Shown one piece after another: positions 7,851-14,734 of a stretch of 14,788 bases of DNA. The notes under the pieces are model-generated. The model had not been told where the DNA came from and ran no database searches. It saw nothing but the letters and a program-made list of their open reading frames with translations. The stretch is from Lachnospiraceae bacterium (GTDB lineage Bacteria; Bacillota_A; Clostridia; Lachnospirales; Lachnospiraceae), in NCBI GenBank assembly GCA_017613055.1, contig JAGAES010000010.1, positions 1 to 14,788 of the forward strand, read 5' to 3'. Position numbers and translations under genes: made by a program. Numbering within the stretch: the stretch's first letter is position 1; the number at the start of each line of letters is the position of its first letter.

Positions 7851-7888
7851 AAAAAATGCGGTTCGCTGGTAAACCCAACAAACCGCAT
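7851..7888 (-). terminator. Strong terminator between degV and the operon; possible attenuator
   Basis: A 14-bp stem (two G-U wobbles) with a 5-nt GUUUA loop spans 7856-7888. It is followed on the minus strand by six U residues. The U-tract ends about 12 bases before the ATG of the 383-aa gene and abuts its ribosome binding site. It ends degV transcription and any operon transcript starting upstream. A 7-bp alternative hairpin (7877-7883 with 7892-7898) would overlap its 5' arm. Confidence 0.85.
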
Positions 7889-7911
7889 CGCGTTTGTTCT
7901 GTGCTGTTAAC

Positions 7912-7940
7912 AGTGTAACACCACTTTCGTTTGAAGTAAA
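7912..7940 (-). promoter_or_regulatory. Possible promoter of the AAA+/TelA operon
   Basis: -35 TTTACT (7935-7940, 4/6), a 17-bp spacer and -10 TACACT (7912-7917, 4/6). A transcript from here would begin near 7905, with a leader of about 67 nt containing the terminator hairpin at 7856-7888. Both boxes are weak matches. Confidence 0.35.
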
Positions 7941-7951
7941 GAAAATTTCAC

Positions 7952-8944
7952 CTACTGAAGCTTTCTCTGTGCCGCAACATGCTCGGGAGCAAGAATCCGG
8001 CTCAGATTTTCCTCGGTCCTGTTAAGAATTGACTGCCGGATGCCGCTCAAAGCACCGGTCAGTTCGCGGTCCTTTCCCATGAAGAAGACCGCAATCGTTT
8101 CCGGGCCGACATGGCTTCCCGTACACAAATCGTAAGTCGTATTAATGAAGCCGCGCACCTTTATCTTCTCGGTGATGCGGTTCATGATGTAAAGCGATTC
8201 CTCATACGCGTCCGCGTGCGCGATTCCGAGAATCTGGTTCTCGGGGTCGACGACGTTGTCAAGCACAAGCGAGATAAGCGTGTTGAGCGCAGATTTGCGG
8301 CCGTGGCATTTTTTGTATTGAACAATGTGTCCATCGCGGTCACCCCTGAGAATCGGCTTGATATTCAGCGTGTTTCCGATGAGTGCCGAGGTCTTCGTAA
8401 TCCGCCCGGTACGCGACAGATACTTCAGGTCATCGACCGTGAAAACGCCGTTCATCTCGCCGGACTTACTTTCAAGCCAGTCTGCAACCGCGTTGACGTC
8501 CATGCCCTTCGCGCGCATTTCGGATGCGTAGATGGCAAGTATGCCTGCTGCCAGCGAAGCGTTCTTCGTGTCAATCAGGCGAATGAATCTATCCTTAAAC
8601 TCCCCCGACACCTCCCGTGCCGCAATTCGAGCAGAATTGAATGTGCCGCTGATGCCTGAACTGATTGTCAGGCAGAGCACGTCCTCGCCCTTAGTAAGTA
8701 CCTCGCGAAAGGCTTCTTCAAACTCGCCGATGCTGATCAGACCGGTCTGAACGGTCATGCCGCTCCGCATCGAATCGTAGAACTCCTTCCCGCGCGCCCG
8801 CTCCTCCTCCGGCGTCAGGTCCGGAAGGTAGCAGGTTTCGTTCCGCCCGTCAATATGATTGATAAACGACAATACGCCGATGTTATATTCTTTCGTAAGT
8901 TCCGCCGGGATATTCGCCCCGGAATCCACCAGTATCTGAAACAT
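7952..8944 (-). CDS. DegV family protein (fatty-acid-binding)
   Basis: A 330-aa protein, slightly longer than the usual 280-300. Family signatures are the N-terminal ILVDSGANIP (4-13), the loop TVQTGLIS (64-71), TISSGISGTFNSA (93-105), the D-T-K-N-A-S-L-A-A-G segment (125-134), LKYLSRTGRI (173-182) and NIKPIL (194-199). DegV proteins bind fatty acids; several act as FakB, presenting exogenous fatty acids to the kinase FakA. No fakA is in this window and DegV members are usually multiple, so the ligand is unknown. The start follows AAAGGGG by 7 bases. The gene has its own consensus promoter and ends before a strong terminator. Confidence 0.92.
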   Translation of the reverse strand: MFQILVDSGANIPAELTKEYNIGVLSFINHIDGRNETCYLPDLTPEEERARGKEFYDSMRSGMTVQTGLISIGEFEEAFREVLTKGEDVLCLTISSGISGTFNSARIAAREVSGEFKDRFIRLIDTKNASLAAGILAIYASEMRAKGMDVNAVADWLESKSGEMNGVFTVDDLKYLSRTGRITKTSALIGNTLNIKPILRGDRDGHIVQYKKCHGRKSALNTLISLVLDNVVDPENQILGIAHADAYEESLYIMNRITEKIKVRGFINTTYDLCTGSHVGPETIAVFFMGKDRELTGALSGIRQSILNRTEENLSRILAPEHVAAQRKLQ

Positions 8945-9017
8945 GCTAATGCCCCTTTACACATTCTCGCGGAAAACGACATCGTAACCCATTCCATTTT
9001 TCGCGGTCTATGTGAAC

Positions 9018-9046
9018 ATTATACATAGTTTTCAATACCATGTCAA
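9018..9046 (-). promoter_or_regulatory. Consensus sigma-A promoter of degV
   Basis: A perfect -35 TTGACA (9041-9046), a 17-bp spacer and a perfect -10 TATAAT (9018-9023). Transcription should start near 9011, about 67 bases before the degV ATG. Confidence 0.9.
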
Positions 9047-9075
9047 CGATTATTCGAAACTTCACAGATAATTCA

Positions 9076-9170
9076 TGGCCTGCTAGCGACTCTCCCTGAC
9101 CACATCGGGCGGAAAAGGCAACCCGGGTGGCCGGAAGCAGGAGGGGAGGTTGCCTTTCGTCCCGCCGCGC
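9076..9170. other. Structured intergenic segment, possible noncoding RNA
   Basis: A 10-bp perfect stem (9114-9123 with 9148-9157) is extended by an outer GGCGG/CCGCC helix (9108-9112 with 9162-9166). The 24-nt inner part is purine-rich and contains CCGGAAGCAGG. A 6-nt segment CCTGCT (9080-9085) is complementary to AGCAGG (9136-9141) in that inner part. There is no credible open reading frame. I could not match it to a known riboswitch or RNA family, and neither the strand nor a dedicated promoter is clear. Confidence 0.35.
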
Positions 9171-9179
9171 GACAAACTT

Positions 9180-9204
9180 CGAGCCCGGCTTTTAACCGGG
9201 CTCG
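9180..9204. terminator. Hairpin, possible terminator of the phosphatase/hydrolase operon
   Basis: A 9-bp perfect GC-rich stem (9180-9188 with 9196-9204) with a 7-nt loop lies 42 bases past the stop of the MBL-fold gene. The following U-tract is poor on both strands (AAGTTTG on minus, TGTTAT on plus), so termination is likely but not certain. Confidence 0.5.
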
Positions 9205-9246
9205 TGTTATGGAGAGGTTTCAGTTCCGCCTTCAATGTAATGGTTT

Positions 9247-10059
9247 TCAGAACAGTTTTCGGAGTTCGATCCTGTCAAGGATTCCCTGCACACCGACGTT
9301 CTGATGTGTCAGGTACATGCGGGTTACCTGCTCGATAAACTCCGCCGGCGCGCCGGTCTTTTTGTGAATCTTCCCGAGAGGGAAGCCCTTGTCGATGTAT
9401 TTCATGATTGAAGAAACGAGGCGAAAGAGTTCTTTTTCAGAGGCGGGCGAAGACTGCTCTGTGTTGCCTTCACTGTCACCCCTCAGCAACGCTTCCCTCG
9501 CGTGCCCGTACAAAACACGCCTCGGATTCTTTGAAAGAAGCAGCTTCCAGCTTGTTTCAATCTCCGTCCCCGCGTGGCACTCAAGCTCGTATAAAGGATT
9601 CAGGTCCCCGACAAGAATCGTGCCGTCATCAAGGCACAATGAGATGCTGTCATCGCTGTGTCCGGGCGTAGGAAGAATCTCCCCGTCGATTCCGAATTCC
9701 GAAAGTAACGCCCGACTCTCCGCACAGCAGAAGAACCGGACAGCCTCATCCTTAATCGGAGCGAACTGCGTCCCCTCTTTCGTAAAGACCGCGTCAGCCG
9801 AATGCAGAAACGGCTTCTGCACGTCGGCCGCGAGAATCACCGGGCCGTGATTCGCAATCTCCTGCGCGATGCCCATATGGTCCGGGTGGTAGTGCGATAT
9901 GAGAATCGCATCAATCGATTGAAGCGTCTCTCGTGCCTCACCGAGCGTCCGGCAGAAATCCGCGAAGGTCCCCGCCCAGCCGGTATCAAAAAGGAGGGCA
10001 GACCTGTCCCCCTTTACCAGATACGTATTCGTTTTTGAGTAACGTAACAGCTTAACCAT
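9247..10059 (-). CDS. Metallo-beta-lactamase-fold hydrolase
   Basis: A 270-aa cytoplasmic protein with the metal-binding signature H-Y-H-P-D-H (H56, H58, D60, H61), then TPGHS with H134, the G-D pair with D152, and a late G-H with H186. A complete two-metal site of the glyoxalase II/RNase-type superfamily is therefore present. Substrate is not predictable. The C-terminal 60 residues are helical and outside the core fold. The start is 10059, because the only ribosome binding site (GAGG) sits 6 bases before it. The ATG at 10065 abuts that site and would be unusable. GAGG overlaps the stop codon of the histidine phosphatase gene 8 bases upstream, so the two are co-transcribed and perhaps translationally coupled. 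Confidence 0.88.
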   Translation of the reverse strand: MVKLLRYSKTNTYLVKGDRSALLFDTGWAGTFADFCRTLGEARETLQSIDAILISHYHPDHMGIAQEIANHGPVILAADVQKPFLHSADAVFTKEGTQFAPIKDEAVRFFCCAESRALLSEFGIDGEILPTPGHSDDSISLCLDDGTILVGDLNPLYELECHAGTEIETSWKLLLSKNPRRVLYGHAREALLRGDSEGNTEQSSPASEKELFRLVSSIMKYIDKGFPLGKIHKKTGAPAEFIEQVTRMYLTHQNVGVQGILDRIELRKLF

Positions 10060-10067
10060 AACCATCC

Positions 10068-10628
10068 TCAGATTAGTTGAATCAGTTTACAGTTCGGAAT
10101 GCCCGCACTCCAGAACTCCGACACCGGAAGCGCGCGCACCTGACAGATGATGCTCGAATTCATTGCGCCGTGGCCGACAATCAGGATGTTCTTCCCATCC
10201 TCAAGAAGCGGGTACACCTCTTCCTTTAAAAACCCGCCGGTCCGCTCGATAAGGTCGTACGTGCTCTCGCCGCCCTCGACCGGCACACGGTAATTCTCCG
10301 GGTGGAAGAAAAACTCGTTGACCGGGCTGTCGGGCATCTGAAAGCTGTTCGCAAGTCCTTCACAGACGCCAAATGCCATCTCTTTAAGCCGGTCGTCATA
10401 CCGCACCGGCACATCGCGTCCCCCAAGAAGAAGCTCCGCCGTCTCGCGCGCCCTCTGAAGAGGCGAACAGAAGCATAAATCAAACGGGATGTCCTTGTAC
10501 TCTATGGCAGCAGCCGAAGCCGAAAGCCTGCCTTCCTCATTTAACGGAATGTCCGTCTGGCCCTGCAGTTTGCGCTGGTCGTTCCAGTCGGTCTTTCCGT
10601 GTCTTATAATGTATAAATGTCCGCTCAT
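10068..10628 (-). CDS. Histidine phosphatase family protein
   Basis: A 186-aa cytoplasmic protein of the phosphoglycerate mutase-like (branch 1) superfamily. Catalytic elements are I-I-R-H-G-K-T with H10 as the phospho-acceptor, S-P-L-Q-R-A-R-E-T-A with R59, L-K-E-M with E83 as probable acid, F-G-V-C-E-G, and V-G-H-G with H153. Its length fits small broad-specificity phosphatases such as the GpmB/CobC types rather than glycolytic mutase. No cobalamin genes are nearby, so I do not call it cobC. AAAGG precedes the ATG by 7 bases. It is the first gene of a two-gene operon with the MBL-fold hydrolase. Confidence 0.9.
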   Translation of the reverse strand: MSGHLYIIRHGKTDWNDQRKLQGQTDIPLNEEGRLSASAAAIEYKDIPFDLCFCSPLQRARETAELLLGGRDVPVRYDDRLKEMAFGVCEGLANSFQMPDSPVNEFFFHPENYRVPVEGGESTYDLIERTGGFLKEEVYPLLEDGKNILIVGHGAMNSSIICQVRALPVSEFWSAGIPNCKLIQLI

Positions 10629-10656
10629 CGTTTTGCCTTTCTCTGATCCTGAAGAG

Positions 10657-10685
10657 ATTATAGCTCAGATTCCACACTTTTTCCA
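10657..10685 (-). promoter_or_regulatory. Promoter of the histidine phosphatase operon
   Basis: A perfect -10 TATAAT (10657-10662), a 17-bp spacer and -35 TGGAAA (10680-10685, 4/6). A direct repeat TGTGGAA with 11-bp period (10670-10676 and 10681-10687, minus strand) covers the spacer and the -35 box. Confidence 0.6.
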
Positions 10686-10751
10686 CATTTTCATCATAGT
10701 TTCGCCCTTTTCGTCGGTTATAGTCAAGTCAGAAAACGAAAAGTAAACCAC

Positions 10752-10787
10752 GCGCCGACGGCGGCGCCGCTCCTTTTTTGAAAGGAG
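10752..10787 (+). promoter_or_regulatory. Two leader hairpins, the second hiding the ribosome binding site
   Basis: A 6-bp GC stem (10752-10757 with 10762-10767) is followed at once by a 7-bp stem (10770-10776 with 10781-10787). The 3' arm of the second stem is AAAGGAG, the ribosome binding site of the lipoprotein gene at 10795. A weak -10-like TATAGT occurs at 10719-10724 with no good -35. Confidence 0.45.
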
Positions 10788-10794
10788 ATACTCT

Positions 10795-12117
10795 ATGAAG
10801 CAGTTTACAAACCTTAAAAGAGAGATAGATGCGATACTTCTGACACTCGTCATGGCGCTTGTTCTGTCTGCCTGCGGCAGGACCGAAGCGAACAGCGCCG
10901 TGACGTCGGAGGGCGCGAAGAGAAGCGACACGGAGAAGGCTTCCGAAACCGGCAACGAAGCAAACAACCAAGATAACAGCACGAATTCGGCTGACAATAC
11001 GAACATAACCGGCGATTCCGTCGCACAATTTGACGTCTCCTCGCTGTTTGGTAAGCGCGACCTCGAGCAGTCGCCGGACCTGACCGACGCTGCAACGGTT
11101 ACGGTTGCTGACAACCGGACGATCGACATCACCGAGGCCGGCACCTATATTCTGAGAGGGACCGCCAAGGAGTGCACCGTCCGCGTCGCGTTAAGCGATG
11201 AGAACGGCAAGATACAGCTCGTGCTCGACGGCCTGAGCATAACGAATTCCGATTTCCCGGCGATTTACATCGTGGAAGCCGACAAGTGTTTCATCACGAC
11301 AATATCCGACAGCTCGCTTTCCGTGACCGGCGAGTTCCGCGCGGACGGCGACACGAATACCGACGCGGTCATCTTCTCGCGTGACGACCTTACGTTAAAT
11401 GGCACGGCTACCCTCACCGTCAACTCAACAAAGGGCAACGGCATCTCCTGTAAGGACGACTTAAAGGTGACGGGCGGAACGTATGTAATGACGACCGCGC
11501 TCGACTCTTTCGAAGCAAACGATTCGATAGCGATCAAGGACGGCGCCTTCACGATTGTAACGCAGAAGGACGCGTTCCACAGTGAGAACGACGACGACAA
11601 CACTCTCGGCTACATCTACATCGCGGGCGGCACGTTCACGATTCAGGCGAAATGCGACGGAATCCAGGGCACAACCTTCGTCCGGATTGACGGGGGCACT
11701 TATCAGATTAAGAGTTCCGAAGGCATCGAAGCGACCTACATCGAAATCAACGACGGCGAGTTCTACATCAGCGCTTCCGACGACGGCCTCAACGCTTCCC
11801 GCAAGAGCCGCTCGATTACGACGCCGACAATCGTTGTGAACGGCGGACATCTCGTAATCGTAACCGGTAACGGCGACACCGACGCGCTCGACGCGAACGG
11901 AGACATCTACGTGAACGGCGGAACAATTGAAGTTACGCAAAATGGCATGTCTTCGTTCGACTACGACAGCAAAGCCGAGCTGAACGGCGGCACCGTCTAC
12001 ATCAACGGCGAGCAGGTCGACACCATTCCGAGAGACATGTTCGGTCCCGGCGGCGGTAACGGAGGTCACGGCGGACCCGGTGGCGGCGGTGGACGCGGCG
12101 GCCGACCCGATCAATAA
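10795..12117 (+). CDS. Cthe_2159-type carbohydrate-binding beta-helix lipoprotein
   Basis: A 440-aa protein. A lipoprotein signal (1-26) ends in the lipobox L-S-A-C with C27 as the lipidated residue. Residues 28-75 are a low-complexity Ser/Thr/Asn/Glu linker. Residues about 80-412 consist of repeated short strands with recurrent I-x-I-x-x-G-x-Y/F and D-G-I/L turns (for example G-G-T-F-T-I, G-G-T-Y-Q-I, D-G-E-F-Y-I). This is the parallel beta-helix pattern of the Cthe_2159 family (PF14262), whose founding member binds polysaccharide. The tail (about 414-440) is Gly-rich, with repeated GGxGG. The start follows AAAGGAG by 7 bases. It is transcribed away from its left neighbour and ends before a strong terminator. 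The usual polyphosphate-polymerase/CotH neighbours of this family are absent. Confidence 0.88.
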   Translation: MKQFTNLKREIDAILLTLVMALVLSACGRTEANSAVTSEGAKRSDTEKASETGNEANNQDNSTNSADNTNITGDSVAQFDVSSLFGKRDLEQSPDLTDAATVTVADNRTIDITEAGTYILRGTAKECTVRVALSDENGKIQLVLDGLSITNSDFPAIYIVEADKCFITTISDSSLSVTGEFRADGDTNTDAVIFSRDDLTLNGTATLTVNSTKGNGISCKDDLKVTGGTYVMTTALDSFEANDSIAIKDGAFTIVTQKDAFHSENDDDNTLGYIYIAGGTFTIQAKCDGIQGTTFVRIDGGTYQIKSSEGIEATYIEINDGEFYISASDDGLNASRKSRSITTPTIVVNGGHLVIVTGNGDTDALDANGDIYVNGGTIEVTQNGMSSFDYDSKAELNGGTVYINGEQVDTIPRDMFGPGGGNGGHGGPGGGGGRGGRPDQ

Positions 12118-12176
12118 GCTGTTACGTTCCGGTTTCGTACACGGAGCTTAACCATACAATACACATCCTGACTGCT

Positions 12177-12217
12177 GTGCTTCTCGCATCGAACGGTGCG
12201 GGAAGCACATTTTTCTT
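12177..12217 (+). terminator. Terminator of the Cthe_2159-type lipoprotein gene
   Basis: A 12-bp stem with one G-T wobble (12177-12188 with 12197-12208) and an 8-nt loop are followed by ATTTTTCTT. It lies 59 bases past the stop. Confidence 0.88.
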
Positions 12218-12283
12218 ACTAGCAATCCTTTGTCTTAGCCGTAATTGCGTAATACCTCTTTCTTCGACGCCTTCTCGCCTTCC

Positions 12284-12579
12284 CTGCATGCAAATTGGCT
12301 CGAATCCGTTTTTCTGCATACCCCTCTTTCCCCTTATCAAGCATTTGCTCAGCATAGCTGCATGCAAAACGCCTTGAATTCACTATTCTGGATGCTTCGT
12401 TCTCCCTTTAGCAAGCGTTTGCTCCGCGAAACTGCATGCAAAACACCTTGAATTCACTATTCTGCATGCTTTGCTCTCCCTTTAGCAAGCGTTTGCCCCG
12501 CGAAACTGCATGCAAAACGCTTTGAATTCACTATTCTGAATGCAGCAGCCTTCAGATATCACCTTTTCGGTAAAAGAAA
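12284..12579. repeat. 74-bp tandem repeat array (four units)
   Basis: CTGCATGC recurs at 12284, 12358, 12432 and 12506, exactly 74 bases apart. Units 2 (12358-12431) and 3 (12432-12505) differ at five positions. Unit 1 is more diverged. Unit 4 matches for about 38 bases and then loses similarity. Units 2 and 3 carry three small palindromic elements: GCATGC, TGAATTCA and AGCAA-GCG-TTTGCT. The period is not a multiple of three and stops occur in the reading frames, so this is noncoding. It lies between two terminators. Confidence 0.9.
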
Positions 12580-12618
12580 TGCATGCAAGAAGGGGTAATT
12601 CCTCTTTCTTGCATGCAT
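12572..12618 (-). terminator. Terminator of the PD-(D/E)XK protein gene
   Basis: A 13-bp perfect stem (12579-12591 with 12606-12618), extended inward by four more pairs including wobbles, is followed on the minus strand by TTCTTTT. It begins 9 bases past the stop codon. Both arms contain GCATGCAA, the same core that heads each unit of the adjacent repeat array. Confidence 0.85.
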
Positions 12619-12626
12619 CTATCAAT

Positions 12627-13442
12627 TTACAGCAGCATTCGGCTAATCCATCGGTCTATTGTATTCGGGAGCAGTGAACATTCCGCGGCTTCTTCCGTCA
12701 CGATCAGGTTTTCTCCTACATAATAACCATTCTCCTCATAAGCGTGTATCTTTCTGAGGGCATTATTGGCATAGTCGGAGTCACCCATCATGCCAAGATG
12801 CTCCCAGAGAATTATCTTCCGCTTGCGGACGTTCAGACAGCGGAAATCCGGTCGGACAGTCCCCAACTTTTTCAAGAATACCGGATATTCATATTGATAC
12901 GGTACATTGCATTTATGGAGCCGCTCTGCAATCATCCATTCCGCTTTTGAACGAACCTTTTCGCCCTGTGAAGTTTCATAAAGCTGATTGTCTTCACGAA
13001 CTTTGGACGGAGCATACTGCTCGGCCAGGAAATCCCGGATGACCTCTTCTTCCGTCAGCGTGATTCTTTTCACCATCACTCTTCTTGCATCCGACAGATT
13101 ATCATAGCAGTTTTCCAGGCTGGCCGGACTGTGCAGGAGAAACTTCTTTATTTCCTTAATCTCAGCTTCTGCGTGCTTTTGGATTTCTTCATTATACTTC
13201 GCGTTTATAATCCTTTCCGCAATTGCCAACCTCTTACCGGAAAGATACTGCCATCGATCAGAGCCTTCTTCCTGCCAGTAATACTGATACGCTTTCTTCC
13301 GGCGTCCTGTCTTCAACAATCCGCCCGGATGCTTGTATTGATTCAGTGAGAGTTCCTTCAACAGTTCATTAAGCACATCCAATCGTTCATTCAATAAAGA
13401 AAGAATCTCTTCCCTGTTGCTTTCCAATCTATAGAAATCCAT
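12627..13442 (-). CDS. Probable PD-(D/E)XK-fold nuclease, role unknown
   Basis: A 271-aa cytoplasmic protein. The N-terminal 100 residues look helical and coiled, with Glu/Leu-rich stretches (10-32) and (80-103). The C-terminal part follows the restriction-endonuclease-like order: V-R-S-K-A-E (E168), strands, V-R-P-D-F (D199), a strand I-I-L-W-E-H-L-G with E214, then a helix with Lys and a final strand. E...PD...ExH is a common active-site variant in standalone nucleases of this fold. I recognise no specific family. The start is the ATG at 13442, preceded by GGGGG 5 bases away; an in-frame upstream extension has no site. Its base composition is visibly more AT-rich than that of flanking genes, which suggests acquisition. 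No methylase, helicase or Cas gene is adjacent. Confidence 0.75.
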   Translation of the reverse strand: MDFYRLESNREEILSLLNERLDVLNELLKELSLNQYKHPGGLLKTGRRKKAYQYYWQEEGSDRWQYLSGKRLAIAERIINAKYNEEIQKHAEAEIKEIKKFLLHSPASLENCYDNLSDARRVMVKRITLTEEEVIRDFLAEQYAPSKVREDNQLYETSQGEKVRSKAEWMIAERLHKCNVPYQYEYPVFLKKLGTVRPDFRCLNVRKRKIILWEHLGMMGDSDYANNALRKIHAYEENGYYVGENLIVTEEAAECSLLPNTIDRWISRMLL

Positions 13443-13469
13443 AACTACCCCCAACAAGTTTGTGGAAAC

Positions 13470-13499
13470 AGTATATCCGCAACAGCAGGTGATTTGCAA
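13470..13499 (-). promoter_or_regulatory. Promoter of the PD-(D/E)XK protein gene
   Basis: -35 TTGCAA (13494-13499, 4/6), an 18-bp spacer and -10 TATACT (13470-13475, 5/6). The start would lie about 20 bases before the ATG. Confidence 0.5.
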
Positions 13500-13535
13500 A
13501 TAGAAAATTCAGGCAGTTTGTTGGGTAAAATCCAC

Positions 13536-13577
13536 AAGAAAAATTGCACAATAAAGGTTTGAAATCTTTAGCAATTT
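13536..13577 (-). terminator. Terminator-like hairpin upstream of the nuclease gene
   Basis: A 7-bp outer stem (13541-13547 with 13571-13577) and a 5-bp inner stem (13552-13556 with 13566-13570), with a 4-nt one-sided bulge, are followed on the minus strand by TTTTTCTT. No minus-strand gene is seen upstream for it to end. The rest of 13443-13807 holds the two promoters noted here and no credible gene. Confidence 0.4.
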
Positions 13578-13780
13578 GCCGTCTATACTTCTCTATTTCT
13601 TAATATCCGCTTTCACATATTTACTCTGTCCACAAAAACGACATACCCATTTCCGTTCCGGATTGGAATTTTATACCGTTTTAGCGAGCTTGTTCTCCGG
13701 CAGATTAAATGATACCATCTGATTGGTTTTGGACTGCGCCGAAGGTCATTCGGAGACTTTCTTTTTTGTATGTTCTTGTG

Positions 13781-13786
13781 TATAAT
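13781..13786 (+). promoter_or_regulatory. -10 box of thiM
   Basis: A perfect TATAAT lies 22 bases before the thiM ATG. The sequence at the -35 position (TTTCTT) is a poor match. No TPP riboswitch signature is visible in the short leader, which would start near 13793. Confidence 0.5.
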
Positions 13787-13807
13787 GGTGTCAAAGGGAG
13801 GACTCCT

Positions 13808-14680
13808 ATGACTGACAGGTATTTTGAGAAACTGCGGGCAAAGCACCCGGTAGTTCACTGCATAACCAATCATGTGACGTCCAATGACTGCGCCAATCTT
13901 CTGCTTGCGTGCGGAGCGGTTCCGGTCATGGCGGACTGTCCCGAAGAGACTGCCGAGATTTCATCCGGAAGCAGCGCGCTCGTGATTAATCTCGGGACGC
14001 CGCGCCTTGAGTCGCTTGCCGCGATGCTTGCCGCAGGACATGAGGCCGTAGGCCTCGGGCATCCGGTCGTATTCGATCCGGTCGGCGTCGGCGCGTCCGC
14101 TTTTCGTACGGACATGGCCGCGTCCATCCTTCATGACCTGCCGCTTACCGCTATCCGCGGGAATAAGCGCGAGATTACATTTCTAGCAGGTCTTGCTTCT
14201 AATCTGACGCTTACGGCGAACCAGATTACGAACTATCGCGTGAAGATGCCGACGCCTGCTGTGACCGATGATGACACGGGAATTGCTTCTGCTGACGCGC
14301 TTGCGCGCTCGTTAGAGTGCATTGTCATCATGTCCGGTGAGACCGATTACATCACGGACGGCAAGTCGAGCCTCTACGTAAAGAACGGCGACCCGATTCT
14401 AAGACAGATTACCGGCGCAGGGTGCATGCTCTCGACATTGGTCGGAGCATTTCTCGCAGCCGTAACTCCGGACGACCCGTCCGAAATCTCCGAAGCCGCT
14501 TACCTTGACGCCTGCGCAGCCGCCGTCGGTGCGATGGGTTCGGCAGGTGAAATCGCCGCGGCCCGTATGAGCCCGGAGGACGGCAACGCTTCCTGCCGCA
14601 ATTACCTGATTGACGCGATCTACCGTATGGATGACAGGCAGCTTTCAGAGCGGATTCAGATCTCCGACAAGCCCGAATAA
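13808..14680 (+). CDS. thiM: Hydroxyethylthiazole kinase
   Basis: A 290-aa cytoplasmic enzyme that phosphorylates 4-methyl-5-(2-hydroxyethyl)thiazole, the salvage step feeding thiamine phosphate synthase. Family landmarks are H-C-I-T-N-H-V-T (17-24), P-V-M-A-D (39-43), the D-P-V-G-V-G-A-S (90-97) segment, I-R-G-N (116-119) at the nucleotide site, and T-G-A-G-C-M-L-S (202-209) with the conserved catalytic-site C206. The length is normal for ThiM. The start is set by GGGAGG 6 bases before the ATG; the longer frame back to 13709 crosses the promoter. It stands alone here, with no thiE or thiD next to it and no visible TPP riboswitch. Confidence 0.95.
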   Translation: MTDRYFEKLRAKHPVVHCITNHVTSNDCANLLLACGAVPVMADCPEETAEISSGSSALVINLGTPRLESLAAMLAAGHEAVGLGHPVVFDPVGVGASAFRTDMAASILHDLPLTAIRGNKREITFLAGLASNLTLTANQITNYRVKMPTPAVTDDDTGIASADALARSLECIVIMSGETDYITDGKSSLYVKNGDPILRQITGAGCMLSTLVGAFLAAVTPDDPSEISEAAYLDACAAAVGAMGSAGEIAAARMSPEDGNASCRNYLIDAIYRMDDRQLSERIQISDKPE

Positions 14681-14691
14681 GACGCATAAGA

Positions 14692-14732
14692 AAAGCCCCG
14701 GAATATGATATCCGGGGCTTTCGTTATTTTTT
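14692..14732. terminator. Bidirectional terminator between thiM and a convergent gene
   Basis: An 11-bp perfect stem (14692-14702 with 14711-14721) and 8-nt loop are followed on the plus strand by CGTTATTTTTTC and on the minus strand by TCTTATG after a T-run within the stem. It ends thiM 11 bases past its stop and probably also the minus-strand gene ending at 14735. Confidence 0.88.
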
Positions 14733-14734
14733 CT

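Noticed and set aside
9106..9167. Bacterial SRP (4.5S) RNA, suggested by CCGGAAGCAGG and GGGGAGGTTGCC
   Set aside because: The conserved GGTCAGGTCCGGAAGGAAGCAGCC core is not present. The internal loops needed for Ffh binding are missing, so resemblance is only partial.
12122..12377. Small open frames across the repeat array on both strands
   Set aside because: They cross a terminator and repeats whose 74-bp period breaks the frame, have no ribosome binding site, and do not look like protein.
12284..12618. CRISPR array
   Set aside because: The units are contiguous 74-bp repeats with no alternating unique spacers, and no cas genes are near.
13733..13769. Terminator before thiM (CCGAA-loop-TTCGG followed by a T-run)
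   Set aside because: The stem has only five pairs and the T-run starts several bases later. No plus-strand gene ends there.
13709..13807. 33-residue N-terminal extension of ThiM and a TPP riboswitch upstream
   Set aside because: The extension crosses the -10 box. The leader shows neither the CTGAGA-type nor the other conserved TPP aptamer segments.
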